Assembly (NCBI GenBank): GCA_018524725.1
Contig: JAEUWP010000471.1
Coordinates: forward strand, 1-64,000
Reading direction: 5' to 3'
Source of the DNA: Podaxis mareebaensis
Taxonomy: Eukaryota > Basidiomycota > Agaricomycetes > Agaricales > Agaricaceae
DNA length: 64,000 nucleotides
This document shows, one piece after another, positions 33,701 to 47,400 of this stretch. The position numbers and the translations under genes are program-made. The notes beneath the pieces were generated by a model. It worked only from the letters and a program-made list of their open reading frames with translations, had not been told where the DNA came from and made no database searches. The stretch's first letter is position 1. Each line of letters opens with the position of its first letter.

Positions 33701-36700
33701 TTTTATCAATCCTTCGCACCCCGCTCGCAGCCACCAGGTGTCGACCGAAATGGCAAAGGCAAAGCTCGAGCGGATCCTCTGCCACCGCAGCTGGACCCCC
33801 CAACTGACCAGTACCTTCATTCTCCTAACGGAATTAACTCCCGGCGACGTTTGAAAAAGCGGTCGCGGTACTGGATCGAGGAATGTACTATCGACATGGG
33901 CATAGAAACCCTGCAACCCGGAGTCGTCTTTAGCCCTACGAGTTTCATACGAGAAGGACATTTACACAACCTACTTGAGGCTCTCACACCTGGCTATATT
34001 CCTCCTCGTCCCGATCCTACGTATCTCTGCGGCCTGAATATTAGCCATTCGATGGATCCGGACACCTTCCTACGGAGCATGGACCAGGTTTTTGATGGTT
34101 TGTTGGGACTTACGACAGATATCCCTTCAGATGGCTACGAGGAGAGAGTGAAGGACTGGAACAATCTGTCTCGATCCGCCTGTCGACATATAACTTGGCA
34201 TTATCTTCAAAATTTGGAAAATAGCCGCAACCGTTTGGAGTCCTTCATCAGGGATAAAGTACTTTCCATTGTTTCCAGTCTCAAGTCCAGGGACATACCC
34301 CCCGAAGCCTTAGACAAAGCCCTCCTATCCCTTTGTTGGTTTTGCATCGAGGCTTCCGTCCGGTCCGGGCATCGATTACTCGATGGTCCCTCACAACCGT
34401 TAGATTTGAACCCAGTCCACGCCTCAGTCAAGTTGATGCTTCACTACCTGCTCGGGTACGGCCTACGGAAACCATACAGAATCATTCAGAAGAACCAAGT
34501 TTTGGATGACACAAAAATGTCGTGCTTCGTTGCGCAGATGTGGGTGTGCCTGCTCCACCTTCTCCCTATTTGTGACGCTCGCCAATCCAATGGTTATAAC
34601 AAAGAGGGCCTGCTTTGGAGCGAGATACATTGCTATTACCAAAACCTGCCCTCAGCCAACACGCTCGAAGTGAGCGAAGACGTATGGAAGACCGTTTTTA
34701 CTCTGATGGCCTTGTCCCAATTTTCCGCCCTTGGGATTGCTGTCAGCACTCTTCGACTCTCCGCATCGTGGTCTCTTGTCGCATACGCGATCAAACAAGT
34801 TCAACTGGCGCAAAGTGCTAGCAACCTCCAGTACCTTGGGCAGGAAACACTGGAGAAACGGGATAAATACATCTCGATTGTCGTCTCGCGTTGTTACCAC
34901 TTGTTGGACTACTGGAAGTGGAAGATGGATCATTCGTTTGGAACTCTTAACCAACTTGTCGATATCTTCCGTGCTCGCAATTTCGTCAACCTGCGCCACG
35001 AAAAGCCCGAATATCCCGACTTCATGCTGAACCGGGACTGGGAATCCCTTTTTGATATGCGACCAACGAGCGATTCGGCTTTCACGTCAATTCTCAAGCT
35101 CTTCATGCGCGGCGTCGACTCCAATTGCCTCAGCAGAGCAGAAATCAAGAAGATGGTGGCCCTTATCATTCCAGTGTCAAAGTTCCGAACACAGAAAGAG
35201 AACATTCCTGGGGTCGATGATCTCTCCCCCATTTGCAATCGTTTTGCAGCTCTCGCGCTCGCCATCGCCGTTGATCCAGGATATGCTACCCGAACCGTTC
35301 ATCAAGTTCACAGCAGCATTGACTTCGCTGCGTCTGACCCATCGACCCAGCTGCTTACGATTCGTGGGCTTAGTCTACTGGCATCACTCATGATTCAGCG
35401 AGAGGTACCATTGCAGGAAGTGACAAAGTGGCTCACTGCGGTGGTTGGGATTTCTGCAACGGAATTCAAGGCCTTAAAATCATCTGGGACTATGATTCCA
35501 GGCCCGGAGAGGGAATATACGAACAAAGTTAGAAGATATTCGCTTCTCATCCTCTCTCTGTATGCTGCTGGCCGGACTATCATGGAAACATTCGCAACTA
35601 AAGCTCGATATCCAGATCCTGCCTTCCTCCGTGAGTTTCATCTGTTCAACATTAGCATCGCTGACCGCGATCGTTCCAGTCGCATTCAAACCCTTTCTCG
35701 AACCCGACTTTCTAAAAGTCATAGAAGAGGCGAATTGCAATCTATGCGAGATGCGGCGTTTCATCGAAAGCTTTCTGGAGGCGAGAGTTAAATATCTCCC
35801 ACTACCGGAACCTACTCTACCGTCCACACGAGTGGACGATCCCGATAGTCAGGACTACGGAAACTTCGATTTTGGCATAGATCTAAACGATCCTACTCTC
35901 CTGGCGCAGCTGGAAGGTCAAGAAAACAGCTTCTCGGCGATTAGAGAACAGGAGAAGAGCGGGGAGCTCTTACAGAAAGTCTGTCATTATCTTCATTACT
36001 CCTTTTCCTTGCTGATCGTGTTTCTAGATCATCTTTCCCTGTTTTTGGGTCTCCAGAAGGAAGATCCAGCGATTTTGCGAAGCTGCCACTGACCCAGTCG
36101 TTGATCAAGATACTCTGAGGACGTTGGACAGCTGGGCTCATTGTCTCGTTGGGTGTATGCATATACTAATCCAGCACGATACCCTGCATGTAAGATACCA
36201 CTCTTTTGGCCCTTTCTTGTCGTACTCATCGCCTTAATTAGGACTGGGCTTTCTGTCTCAAAGAAATCACACCATTGTGGCAGGGTATTCGCGTCACCTG
36301 GCTGAAGAGGAGGGTACAGCTGGTCCTCTATTTGGAGATCCTCCGACATGATCCTTCAGTCTACGCTGTGAGTAGTTTAGTTTTCCCCAGTTTCCCTTAT
36401 TTATTCTTTCCTTAGTCCAAAAGCGCTGAGATGCTGGAGCTCTTGTTTGAGTCGCTCGCGTATCACCGCCCAACAGTCGAACCCAGATTTTGGCGCCTTG
36501 TCGTACTTCACGAAACTGCTGCCAATCCTCTGTTCAAAGATGCCGCAGAGACTGTTTCAGATCCTCCAAGCGGTGGAGAATCCCAGATGTCGTTGTTGCG
36601 AGGTGTGTTCTTCCTTCCTTGTCTCCGACGATGACTGCTCATGTGGACACCGCCAGTCCTCTTCAAAAATATCGACACGGACCTCCAAGAGATGCATGAA

Positions 36701-36965
36701 TCTAGCTCAAGAGTGGCTGCCTGGATTAATCTATGCCTCAAGCTTTTATCTACTATGCGAAGCATTTCCCAGGTAAAGGCATCCTTGTTGCTTAAGGAAA
36801 TCCACCCTCATTGATACTGCACAGGAATTCATGAGCAGATCTGAAGAAAATGCTGGATACAATACTTGGTGCAAAGATGTCCTTGCCCTACTTGACCATT
36901 ACCCGCTGCTTAAACATCATCAACGACTTAAAGTTATATTGGATCTCATATCGCGTGTGCAGTAG
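30701..36965 (+). CDS. MMS22: Mus7/MMS22 family DNA-repair scaffold protein
   Basis: Eleven exons: 30701-30889, 30939-31364, 31417-32280, 32334-33441, 33495-35630, 35680-35978, 36028-36189, 36242-36367, 36416-36602, 36657-36772, 36825-36965. They sum to 1917 residues with every phase kept; fission yeast Mus7 is of similar size. Yeast Mms22 is a subunit of the Rtt101-Mms1 cullin ligase that promotes recombination at damaged forks. The family mark LRRRQPNQLHPYLFDEY sits near residue 325, after an acidic disordered N-terminus. A long charged helix rich in Glu/Arg (about 510-565 codons from the start of exon 1) follows. From about residue 960 on, helical repeats fill the rest, including FRARNF and VSKFRTQKENIPGVDDLS. 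The first 900 residues are low-complexity and could include errors in start choice. Confidence 0.87.
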
Positions 36966-37436
36966 AATACAGCTCTGCTTATTTGACGATGTCCATGTAA
37001 ATTACTTTACATCGTTCAAGTATATTACTCTTCGTGTAAAATATGCAGCTAGTTGAGCCGGATGGCCTGTCAGTATTTCAGACCTTTAATCGTACAGGTC
37101 CACACGGCAAACTCGTGTATGAATGTGCTATGTTAATCGACATGAATGCAAAGAGCTATATATAGACATAGTATTAGCGGGCTAGACCTGCACAAATGAT
37201 CTCGAAGCTCTTTAAATTAAAAGAGTGGTAGCGTAGGTGGTAACGGTACATATATGCGTTCACAACAAATGTTGGTTCATGATGTCATGCATAGGTCATA
37301 GGTTAGGCAGGGGGCGTCATAAAAGAAGGGAAAAGGTCGTAATAGTGTCGTAGAAGGAGATAAAGAAGCCAAACGAAAAAAGACGACAAGCCACACTTAA
37401 ATGTAAAAATTGGAGAGGCCCTCAAGAATCAGCAGA
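36966..37436. other. convergent 3' intergenic region
   Basis: AT-rich spacer between the stops of MMS22 (plus) and the coiled-coil gene (minus). It should hold both polyadenylation regions. No ORF with support. Confidence 0.5.
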
Positions 37437-39030
37437 TCATCCAATGACAGCGGCAGGCTGCTGTAACGGAACCGAGAGCGGCCCTTTTTCTACAGGCACC
37501 CCTATCGCGCTGTCCACTCCAACCACAGGTTCCCCACTCTCAGGAACAACCACCTTCACAGTTCCTTGATATTCATTCTCAGGGCTTCTAGGCTCAATGA
37601 CGGACGACGTATCCGAGACACTACGTCCCGAGATAGAATTGCGGAACGAGTCGCGCGAAAGCCCAGTACTGGTCTGGAGTGTCGAGCTGGACGTAGTCGT
37701 GGATAACACGCTCGCTCGTGAACTAAAGAAACCTCCGAGGCGAGAAAAGGGGGCTGAAGTGGTAAATGTTTGCTGAATGGAGGCGGACGATGTTGTGGGA
37801 GTAGATGAAGGGGCAGTGGTGTTCGTGACAGGTGTTTTCGGTGCACCCTCGGCTTTCCATAGTTTAAACCCCCATCCAGAGCTCTGGACATTAATCTTCT
37901 TGTTGGTGTCAGTTTCCTGTCCGTTGGTCATGGTGGGCGGGGGCGAGAGCTTTACTGTTGAAGACTCGCCTGACGTATTCTCCCCGACTTGGTTTTCTGC
38001 AATGAATTCCCGGAGTGCTTTGACGCACATATCCGATGCTTCTTTTGCTTCGTTGGCTTCCGCTAACTCCGCACGGGTGTCCGCCAACTCTTTCTTCAAA
38101 CTCTCGAGCTCCTTCTTCAAGGCCTCCACCTCGGATGGTGGCGCATTTATTGACGGAAGAGAGACCTCTGGATTAGGCGGCGAGTATCTGCCAAAAAGCG
38201 ACCGTCGAGAGCTTTGCGGACCAAGGTTGGAGTCCTGGAATGAGAGTTGGCTATTCGGACTGGGGTTCAACTCGGGCAGATGAAGAACAGCAAGGCCATT
38301 CCCATCGCCAGAGACGGAAGAGACACGCCTATGACCGTTTGTTCTTCCAGTCAGAGGCGTGAACGATGCCCGCTTCGAAGACGGCGGACTACTAAAGCCG
38401 GCGATGCCGGCCCGGGAAAGATCTAATGAGTTGGGAGCAGCACTTTGACGCCGACTCTCTGCTTGGAGCCGCATCAATCCTCGTCTACATGGCAATATGT
38501 CACGGTCGTGATCGGTATCTAGACAGAATATCAAGGGCATACCTGCTCTCCTCGACCTTGTTCCGCAAAAGCGAAATGGCTTCTTCGTCTTCCTTCATCT
38601 TCCTCCTGGCTGCACTAAGCTCTTCTTCGTAGTTGGTCGCTTTCTCCGTCATCAACTGCAACGTGTCCTGCAACGATGCTTCCCGCGTGGTGGCGCTCTC
38701 CAGAAGCTTCAATAAGTCATCACGTTCCTTGGTCATATCCTCCACCGTTCTTCGCAGCCCTGTAATAATGTGTGCGAGTACATTGGGATCCAGTGACCCG
38801 CGATTCGAATGTGAGCTCGCTGAAGCACTGGGTGTTTGTGGGGGCGAACCCTCCAGCTCGAGTTGTCTTTCAAGCTCTAAACTGAGGTCGATTGAGAAGC
38901 GCCCCTTCTCTGTGGGGTTTTCAGATGTCGCAGCGGTGTTTGGGAGACTAGTTTCAGTAGATGAAGGTGCTTGGAACTCGATTATTGTGTTAGGGGAACC
39001 AGCGCCGGGTGGGACGGGCATTGTGGGCAT
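37437..39030 (-). CDS. coiled-coil protein of unknown function
   Basis: Two exons, 39030-38543 and 38484-37437, give 511 residues (GTATGC donor, 58-base intron). Residues about 85-165 form a coiled coil (E-R-D-D-L-L-K-L-L-E-S and later YEEELSAARRKMKEDEEAI), and a second, Glu/Lys/Ala-rich coiled coil lies near 290-325 (VEALKKELESLKKELADTRA). Between and after them the chain is Ser/Pro/Thr-rich. A short motif GWGFKLWK lies near residue 385. I recognise no catalytic domain. The Met of MPTMPVPPGAG is chosen as start; the longer frame upstream is less likely. A scaffold role is possible but not shown. Confidence 0.75.
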
Positions 39031-39282
39031 GTAGTAGTGGTGGTCAAGAGACAAGAGACATATGTGAATGATGTCTAGCTGAGGGCCGAGTTGGAACTGC
39101 CTGGAGACGCAGAGGTGCATCACGTGTGCACTGCCTATCAGAAATATATCCGGTCCAATACATACAATGCCTATTCTACCTAGGTTTTTCCTTATTCTGT
39201 TTCTTTCGAGGAGAGGTTAGTACTTAGTCCAATACGCAAGACATTCACGAGAAATCCAAGAACGAGAGCGCAAAGGAAAATT

Positions 39283-42119
39283 CTACTCAGATGCATGAGT
39301 CAAGGGATCGATGCAGATGATACCATCTCGCTCGCTCCATGGGTATCCCCACCGGTGCACCCATTCGCGGACACCTGTTGCTAAGCGATTGCGCGATGCG
39401 CCGCGAGCAGGGTCCTGAGTACCGGTGTGCTTCTCTTCTCCAACAATTGCATAGGCTACAAAGTACGTGAGGACGTGTTTTCCAATATGATATGTTCAAA
39501 ACATACCTAAACCATAGAAGTGTTCACTCTCCAACTATAAAATAGAACATCAATACACACGCATCCGAAGGCTTATGATTGACGAAGGACTCACCGCGAG
39601 TAAGAACTGCTCCAAGACCTCGGTAGCTTCGTTCGAGTGCAAACCGTGCAGGTCCAGCATACACTCAGTCCTTTCTTCTGTAGTCAACTTGCCATCACCA
39701 ACCTCCTTTCTAGCAACGCCCAAAATAACACCAAGACCAGAACCACATGACTTTCCTCTGGCAGTCCTGTCTCCAGGGTCATCCGACCAACCCAAGTCCC
39801 TCGCTCTCACTGTCTGCTCCGCCAAACGAGCACGCTCACAGACCAGTTTAGATGCAGCATTCGCCATCTCCGCCGCCATCTTTCCGTTGAGATCGTGTCC
39901 TTCCCTGCTGAACCGTTTCGCCGCAGCACCATCACCGCGTCTCCATGCATCAGCAGCACGCGACAAGCAAGCATTCCGTGCTGCACCCAATTGTAAAGCA
40001 CGTTGACGATAGGACATGTATAATTGATTGACGGCCTCTCCCGTAGGTAGAGTTGGCAGCAAGGTTGGTGGGCGAAGTTTTAAGCGAGGTGATGGACGAG
40101 GTGCAACAATGGCTGATTGGTGGTGCAGGTTATCCGCCGCGGGACCCATCACACGGGCAAGGTGAACACCATTGACCTTGGGTGGAGGTGGCTTCTTGAC
40201 CGCAGCTGCGAATCGTGTCCGGCTGGGATCGTAGTACCCTCCATGTTTGTTCATCCTCCCAGGAACTCCTTCATAACCGAGCACGGGGAACTCGTCGACT
40301 GCAGAACTGTGTGATTCGTGTGCGCCATGATGCCCCGGTCCACCACGGATGTTCGCTCGGGACATGGCAATGTTCAAACTTGCGATATCCGCATCCTTGG
40401 GTAGGTGATGCAAGAACTCGCAAGTTTCATTCTTCGCGCACATGCCCCGAAGCCAAAACCGACATAGGGCACGTTCCAAATCATGGCTAAGGCCAAAAAA
40501 AATATCAACAAAAAGTTATTCTTGGACTATCATTCTGCTTACCTGAAGCGGCAGTCGGCTCTAAGACATTCTCCAGCGACAAAGTATCTGCAGACCCTAT
40601 TGCCACCTTGAGCAGGTCGTCCATTGACATATCTTGGCGCGCCACGACCGGCACCATTGTTATTATTGTTATGATATCCGCCTCTGCCATTGCCGCGCAT
40701 GTTACCTGCGGCATCGCGTGAAACAAGCGTGACACGGCTACCCATGGGTTGCATCCGAACTTGTGCAGGCGAAGATGGCTGTTGCGGCAACCCACGATCA
40801 ACCAGCCAAGCCATTGCACGTTCAAAATCATATCCATTTGCCGCAAGTGCCTCTTCGAGCTCGGACGGAGCCAGAGTTGAGCCAAAGACAGAACTGAGAA
40901 CATCAAAGGGGGTCATGCCGTCCGTGAGAGCAGCACTGGCTTCGGCCTCGTCGATGGGATCATTGTTTCCATCCATGTTGTATTGGTGATAGCCATAATC
41001 GTAGTGTGGTTGAGTTCCCATGCGCGAGAGCTCGGAGTCCTTGGGAGGCGAAACGGACCATTGCGAGTCGAAGTCTGAGACGGTGATTGAGTGGAAAGGG
41101 GTAGGCAATGCGCTGGCATTGGAAAAAGGATCGTATTGGTCCTCCTCTTCTTCGTCTTCTGGACGAACAAATGAACGCAGGGATGAGCTGGGTGTGATTG
41201 CCCTTGGAGCAGAAGTCGACTGATCAGCAATAAGTGGAGCGGCGATGGCAAGATTCGAAGTGGCACGAGGCGAACTGTGTGCCCACATATCTGGAGATGG
41301 TGTATCCGCGCGAAGGAGTGAGCCCGGCTGGGAAGAGGCCGAGGAGAGCGGCCGAGGAATGGGTCTGAACTCGGACGCCTTTGCGTTTAGTGAGCGGGAA
41401 GTGAGCAATGGAGAGGCTGGCAAGCTGGCAGTCCATTGTGCTTGGGCTTGAGTGGCCTGAGCATGGGCGAGAATAGGTGATGATGAAGGGGAATAATCAC
41501 TTTTGGCACTCATGTAAGACCTGCCTTCGCCGTTGGCAAGAGGCGACGTGGCTGGTGTATGGGGACGCCGATATGGCCAAGCAAGTGGTGATGCTGGGGC
41601 AGAAGATGGCGTATCTGGACGCACGGGATGGAGACGGGCCGAGTGGGATGAGGCCCGGGACGAAGGACGGGAAATTGGACGACGCGTTGGGGTCAAGAAG
41701 AGGAATGGGACGCCCGCAACATCGTCGCGGTGCTTGTGCATCAGGTCTAAGACACCTTCCTCGACCTGGAGTACACTCTTTACTCAGCACCATACACAGA
41801 AAGGGGAAGCTACGTGGTGAATACTGACTGTTTCATCGTCCATATCGAAGGTCTCTTTGAGGAGCGTCTTGAGCTCATCCTCCTTTTCGTCGACAAGAAG
41901 CGAAACGACCTGGTTCACAAGCGAGGAAGGTACGCGGTTGAGGTCATCGGCGTCGAGTTCTGGTTCGCAATTGTCGGCTGGCTTGTGCTGGCGAGCGAGA
42001 GCACAGAGCTGGGCGCGAGTGTGGGGAAACTTGCAGCTAGTGTTGGAATCTGACTTAGGAGGGTCAGAAGGGATGACGTGGTCGTAGGAGGGGCGCTGGG
42101 GAAGGCCTAGGGTAGCCAT
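39283..42119 (-). CDS. CUE-like / CCCH zinc-finger / DUF1771 / Smr domain protein
   Basis: Five exons: 42119-41829, 41765-40543, 40486-39595, 39534-39507 (28 bases), 39455-39283, giving 868 residues. Order: a disordered Ser/Pro region, a CUE/UBA-like helix bundle (about 381-425, FDVLSSVFGS...AMAWLVDRG), two CCCH fingers (CRYFVAGECLRADCRFSH about 488-505 and CRFWLRGMCAKNETCEFLH about 515-533), DUF1771 (about 657-725) and a C-terminal Smr domain starting LDLHGL near 780. The first CCCH finger is complete only after splicing. Smr domains of this kind act on RNA; the yeast CUE-Smr protein Cue2 cuts mRNA at stalled ribosomes. A role in RNA turnover is likely by analogy, but this architecture with CCCH fingers is not Cue2 itself. 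Confidence 0.88.
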
Positions 42120-44487
42120 AATACATCAAGGTATCACAGTAGAATACAAGTACAAGAGAAAGCACCTTGTTGAAGATGCTTGTCGTGATCACATACCGTT
42201 CTGCAACTCCGCCAACCTTTGTCCACCGTGGGAGCTCCTAATCACACCATTCCCAAAATATCTCTCCTCCTCAAATCCCCTGCAATATCAAGAAATATCC
42301 TTCGTCTTACTATCTAGATCTTACAACGTTTGAAGCCAAATTCACTTCGCTACTCGTACGCGCTACTGTATCAATTGATGTATGCATCGGGGCCGCTGAG
42401 AGTCTCCCCCACCAATGCGGAATGTGATCAATGCCACACCTCCAGCGAGGACCCAGGCAAAGACCCAAGTAAGGGAACGTCCTCGAAGCACCTCTACAAA
42501 GACTGGAACTCACTACCAAGGCTTATAACAGTCCGGTCTCTACCTGTGTGCCGTGGTATGATAGCCGGTGTTTGCCTACTCCGCAGCAGAGCTGATGAGA
42601 TTATCAGCTCGATGGCCTCCAAGAACCAGGAAGGTGCAAGCAGTGTCTCAGGCCTCTGCTGCACGCTTTTTCTTCATCGGCCATTGCGCCAAGGCACAAT
42701 CTCGATGGAATCAAGCGAGGAGGACAGGTAAGTCGAAGCTCATTGCGGATAGAATCTGCTATTATGGTCTAACTGTATTGCGTGATCCCTGCGAGTCTCG
42801 TCAGTTCGAAAAATAGATCCCGGCAACGAGAATCCGATGGTATGTGTCCATAAGACAGAAACCCGTTAGTACGTGCCAAACGAGAATCCGATGGTATGTG
42901 TCCATAAGACAGAAACCCATTAGTATGTGCCACTACCCCTAGAAGCCGAAGTCATAACAGAAACATGATGGGTGTGCAGTTGTGATTTCACGGTTTTCCC
43001 GGATGTCTTCGGATACCGAAACAACAGCTTCAAACAATGGAGTGCAACAAGAAGGGCGGAGGGAAAATTAGTCACATTGAACTTGAGGCCTGAGGGAAAC
43101 AGGAATTTGGCCAGGATGAGGAAGCAGCACTAAAGGAAGCAGGTACCTGTTCTGGAGACATAGACCAGCCACCATGTCCATTGAAGATGCGAATCAAACC
43201 ACGAGGCGCTGGCTCACATCGCACGGTATACGAAAATAGACGGCACACCCCAGAATACAAGGCAAACGCACGCGAACAATTTGCATCAAGTTTAATTTGG
43301 GATCGTAAAACGGCAGTTGATCAGAAGCTCAGATTCCTCGTACGACAGGGTCACATCAGGAATACATGTACAGCAGTGAGGTTGTGATTGTATGAGGTTC
43401 TAACGCGATTATGTCGGTGGAAAGAAGTCATGGCAACAGTCATGGCGGTCAGTTTTCGAACAAACGTTGATGGTTTGATATACATTAATGACATGGTTGG
43501 AACAAGATGATGGAGGCTGGAACAAAAAGGTGATGGTGGGATTGGATCGGTTGTCGGTGTCTGACCCGGGTTCCCGGTGGTCGTTCTCCATCCGTCGCAG
43601 CGTGATTTGATCAGAAAACCTTCATCAAATATGAACGTGAGCGTAGAACCAGGTGCTGTCAAGGACAAGAAATGGCAAGGGAGATTGGCTCCGATGTCGA
43701 CCCCAAACTCAAAATGAGCGGGCAAGTGATATATGGCTGAAAGCCTGCATGAACTCCAAATGTCGATTAGAAGAATACTCGTCGTCCTCGGCGTGACCAT
43801 CCGATTTCGCATGCCGTGATCACTAGTAGGAAGTCGCTTAAGGAGAAGTTTGACACATCTGGCTTTGCTGTGTTCGACAAATTTTCGGTTAGACGGAAAT
43901 GTAACCCGGGCGCCAATGCCAAATCCGACGGGCACAGTCCTAGGGTTGAAACCACAGCACGATGAAACGCAGTCAACGAGTCACCGCGAAGAAGACCATT
44001 GAATGGTACAAGGGCTAGAAAATTGCCTAGTGATGTCAAAGCCTCCGCAAGTTATCTCCACCTTTCGCGGAGTGAGAATGTCAAAGTAGGATGATAGGAT
44101 ATGTATGAAGTAGATCATGGTGTTTGATGGAAGACCAGCTTTGGACTACGGCATCCCATTGGAGACAAAGACAAAAATGGGATGAGGGTCCATAGCAGAA
44201 ATGGTCGCTTGTAGATATGCCCGTCCCTACTTATGCGAATGCTGTAAATGGCCAATTATAACGCTAAACGGACGCAGTAAACGGCAAGAGCCTTTTGTGA
44301 ATAGTGTGAACGTCGACGGAGGACAGAGGGGTTTATGCACAGCCACGGTGTGACCGGACGTAAATCGGGAACGGACATCTCCGTAGCTTAGGGGAAGGGA
44401 GCGCATTTGGGAATATCTCTAATCGGCTTCGGGAGGGGTTATCCAGATACAAGTCTTCCCCTTCTCCCTCCTCCCATCATCTAACAC
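42120..44487. other. 2.4 kb intergenic region with a possible small spliced gene
   Basis: It lies between the Smr gene (minus) and the Zn2Cys6 gene (plus), which diverge. A chain of splice-like signals on the plus strand (near 42470-42528, 42558-42610 and 42729-42810) could join short exons into a small protein, but no frame gives a family I know. A 54-base tandem repeat lies at 42825-42932. ORF 43351-43935 (minus, 194 codons) shows no domain and is not accepted. Confidence 0.4.
42825..42932 (+). repeat. 54-base direct tandem repeat, two copies
   Basis: Units 42825-42878 and 42879-42932 differ at only a few positions; each contains AACGAGAATCCGATGGTATG. Each unit carries an identical GATG/GTATGT string that would be a good splice donor. 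Confidence 0.9.
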
Positions 44488-47400
44488 ATGTCTGCCCCTC
44501 ATTACGATCCTCGCCCAGACGTTCCGGGCGACGGACAGGTCAAGAAACGGAGGAAGGGCGCAACCCGCCTCAGCTGTGCTGAATGTCGTCGGTATGTGTC
44601 CCCGGCTTAAATTCATTGTTTGGCCCCAAGCCTCATTCGGCCTAGGTTGAAGCTTCGTTGTGATCGAGCGATTCCCTGCAGCTCTTGTGTAAAGCGTGGT
44701 TGTGGTCCCATTTGTCCAGATGTACGTTCGGCGTCATGCATTATGACCGCTGCAAGTTGCTCAACTAGCACTAGGGCTCTTTGACTACAGGGCAAGGAAA
44801 TCGGTAAGTGTATGCTCATGCAGCTGGCGATATCGCTTAATCGAGGTCCTAGCTTCGTTTTGGCCTCGACACAAGAACTACACGAAAAGATCGCTGAACT
44901 TGCGAACCGTGTGCGGGAACTCGAAGATGCTCTGCGGAGTTCGCATTCGCAACTGTCGACTGAACCTCACCCCTTGCTGTCTGAAGAGCTTCTCAAGATC
45001 AAGGCACCCCTCCAGAGGGAGCCACCTGCCCTGCGAAATGGAGGCATCTTCGCGGCCAAGGAAGAAGAAAACAACCCAGACGTCGTGGATGCCTTTGGAT
45101 CCTTGTCCATCAATATGTCGGGCAAGTCAAGGTACTATGGCCATATCGCGAACTCATGGGTAGGTTGCCTAGTCATCTTCAAGCGATACACTGTCTAACA
45201 TGACTCGGCAGTACTTCCTTCAAGTAAGCTTATGATACATCATCATGTGGTTTCGGCAGTACTCATCTGACGCGGCTACGAAGAATGAAGACGAAGAGGA
45301 GGAACCTGACGAAACCCTTGTTAACCTGCAATCAGTATTACCGCCGGACATTCTGAAACGGGCCTCCATGTTCCCCATCTCAACTCTTGCCCAAGGGGAT
45401 ACTAGCAGCCTTCAGAGTCTGCTTTGGTACCTGCCCTCAACAGGAACGGCTTACGAGTTGCGCACAATATATTATACTCATGCCGCCTGGATGTAAGATC
45501 CTTTTGTCCTTATTGTTGAAATGATACTTACTCGAACCCTCTTAGGTATAACCCTATATCGATGGATACCTTTGATACCCAAGTTTACGCGACGTTTTAT
45601 GATTCTGGCGCGGGCTCTATCGCCGATGACCCAGCGCTCGCACACAAGCTTTCCCTAATGTTTATGGTGCTCGCTATCGGTTCTCTGATGAACACCGCTC
45701 TTCCAGCGTACAACCTGGAAGCCGAGAAGTACCATCAGTTAGCGCAAGCAGCGCTTTTCCACACTTCCATTTTCGACGCGCCAACCCTCCATACCGTACA
45801 GGCGCTGGTGCGAATTCTTCTAATCGTCTCCTGGAAATGAGCTCATGCTTGGGGCGTTGACAGTACCTCATGACCTTTTATCTGTTTTTGGCAGACCGGC
45901 ATGGAACCGCCTCTGGAGCTAGGTGGGCCATAATGGGGATTGCAGTCAAAGTGGGACAAAGTGTAAGTTAAATTAATAACTTGTTTCCCTCAGGATGCTG
46001 ACTTAACACCCAGATTGGACTACGTGAGATTATATACATATGCCATATTGTCGAAGTCAGAAGCTGATGTATGCCTCAGACAGAGATAGTGGTCGTTGGA
46101 AGGTTGACCCCGTTGAAACACAGCGTCGGCGGGAACTCTTCTGGGAACTGTTCACTTATGATTCATGGCAGTGCTTGACTTTTGGCCGGCCGCCCTCCTT
46201 CGCTCTTCCCCATATCGATTGCAAACAGCCACACCTCGGTGATACATCTGATGACCAAGCCTGTGAGTATTAGTGGAAGCACAAGGGGTTAAGGCGACTA
46301 ATGCAGTCACAGTCCATGCATGGAAGCACCGATTTAGTTCCGAATGCATGAATCTATTGCATGACCAGGCTTTCGGTGCTAAGATGCCAACATACGCGAC
46401 CGTCTTGCAACTTGACAGGAAGATGCGTGCCTTCCCGGTTCCTCCAATCCTGCAAGTGGCTGGATTTGGAAGTTCGGAGTCTCGGCCTGGAGGCTACCCT
46501 GATACTATCATGCTCACCCTGCAGCGGCACATTGTTCTCGCCATTCGTGAAATGAGTAAGTTTTTAAATATTATTTGATCCTTGTCCTAATCAATTGATT
46601 TCTAGACCTACTGTATCTTCACCGAAGCTTCTTTGCCAGGGCTATTAGTGATCATCCCAAAGATCCCCTTGGGAGTCCTTATGGTACCTCCGTCATTGCT
46701 GCGTACCGCAGTGCTGGATCACTCGTGGCGTTGATGAGGAATCTGTATACCCAGTTGAAGGTTCCCAGTGAGAGAATGTGGTTCTTGTGGACCCACATGT
46801 TTTCTTGCGCTGTGAGTGGATTCTTTGCCTAATCGGAAAATATGTTCTAAACTCCTATAGATTGTATTAGGATCCATTGTGACGCGGTGCCCGTCTATGA
46901 GTTTAGCACCTTCTGCACTCGTTCAACTGGATTCAGCCTGCGAGCTCTTCTCCAAGGCTGCACCTGGGTTCCGAGCCACGAAAGTCCTTGTAAGCTCGTC
47001 TCGGTATTTCAAAGATACCATTCGCTCACTTCGGTCCAGAAAATAATGCTTCATCTGCAACAAAAAGCTCATTATAGCTTGGAAGAATATAGGCGGGGTA
47101 ATACCTCGACTAGTAACCGGTATCCTCCAGGCTCCGAACCCGTTTCACCTGACAATGACAACGATGAGCTTGCAATCCTTGGAGGCAAAACTCGACTTGT
47201 AGCCAAGATCGAACCATCATCACCTCAGATCCTCGAACGATCACCCAATTCACAGAATCCGATCGTTCCTCTACCCTTGTCTCCCACGATGCAGAATCAC
47301 CTGGACCCGAGCGTGGTTGAGTATTTACAGTCATTTGGGCCGCCTTCTACTGCCAACGGTCCTACCTCACCTGGTAACCAGGGCCCGAGTCCTCAGAGAG

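Noticed and set aside
43351..43935. 194-codon minus ORF
   Set aside because: Mixed composition without domain or flanking exons; probably chance.
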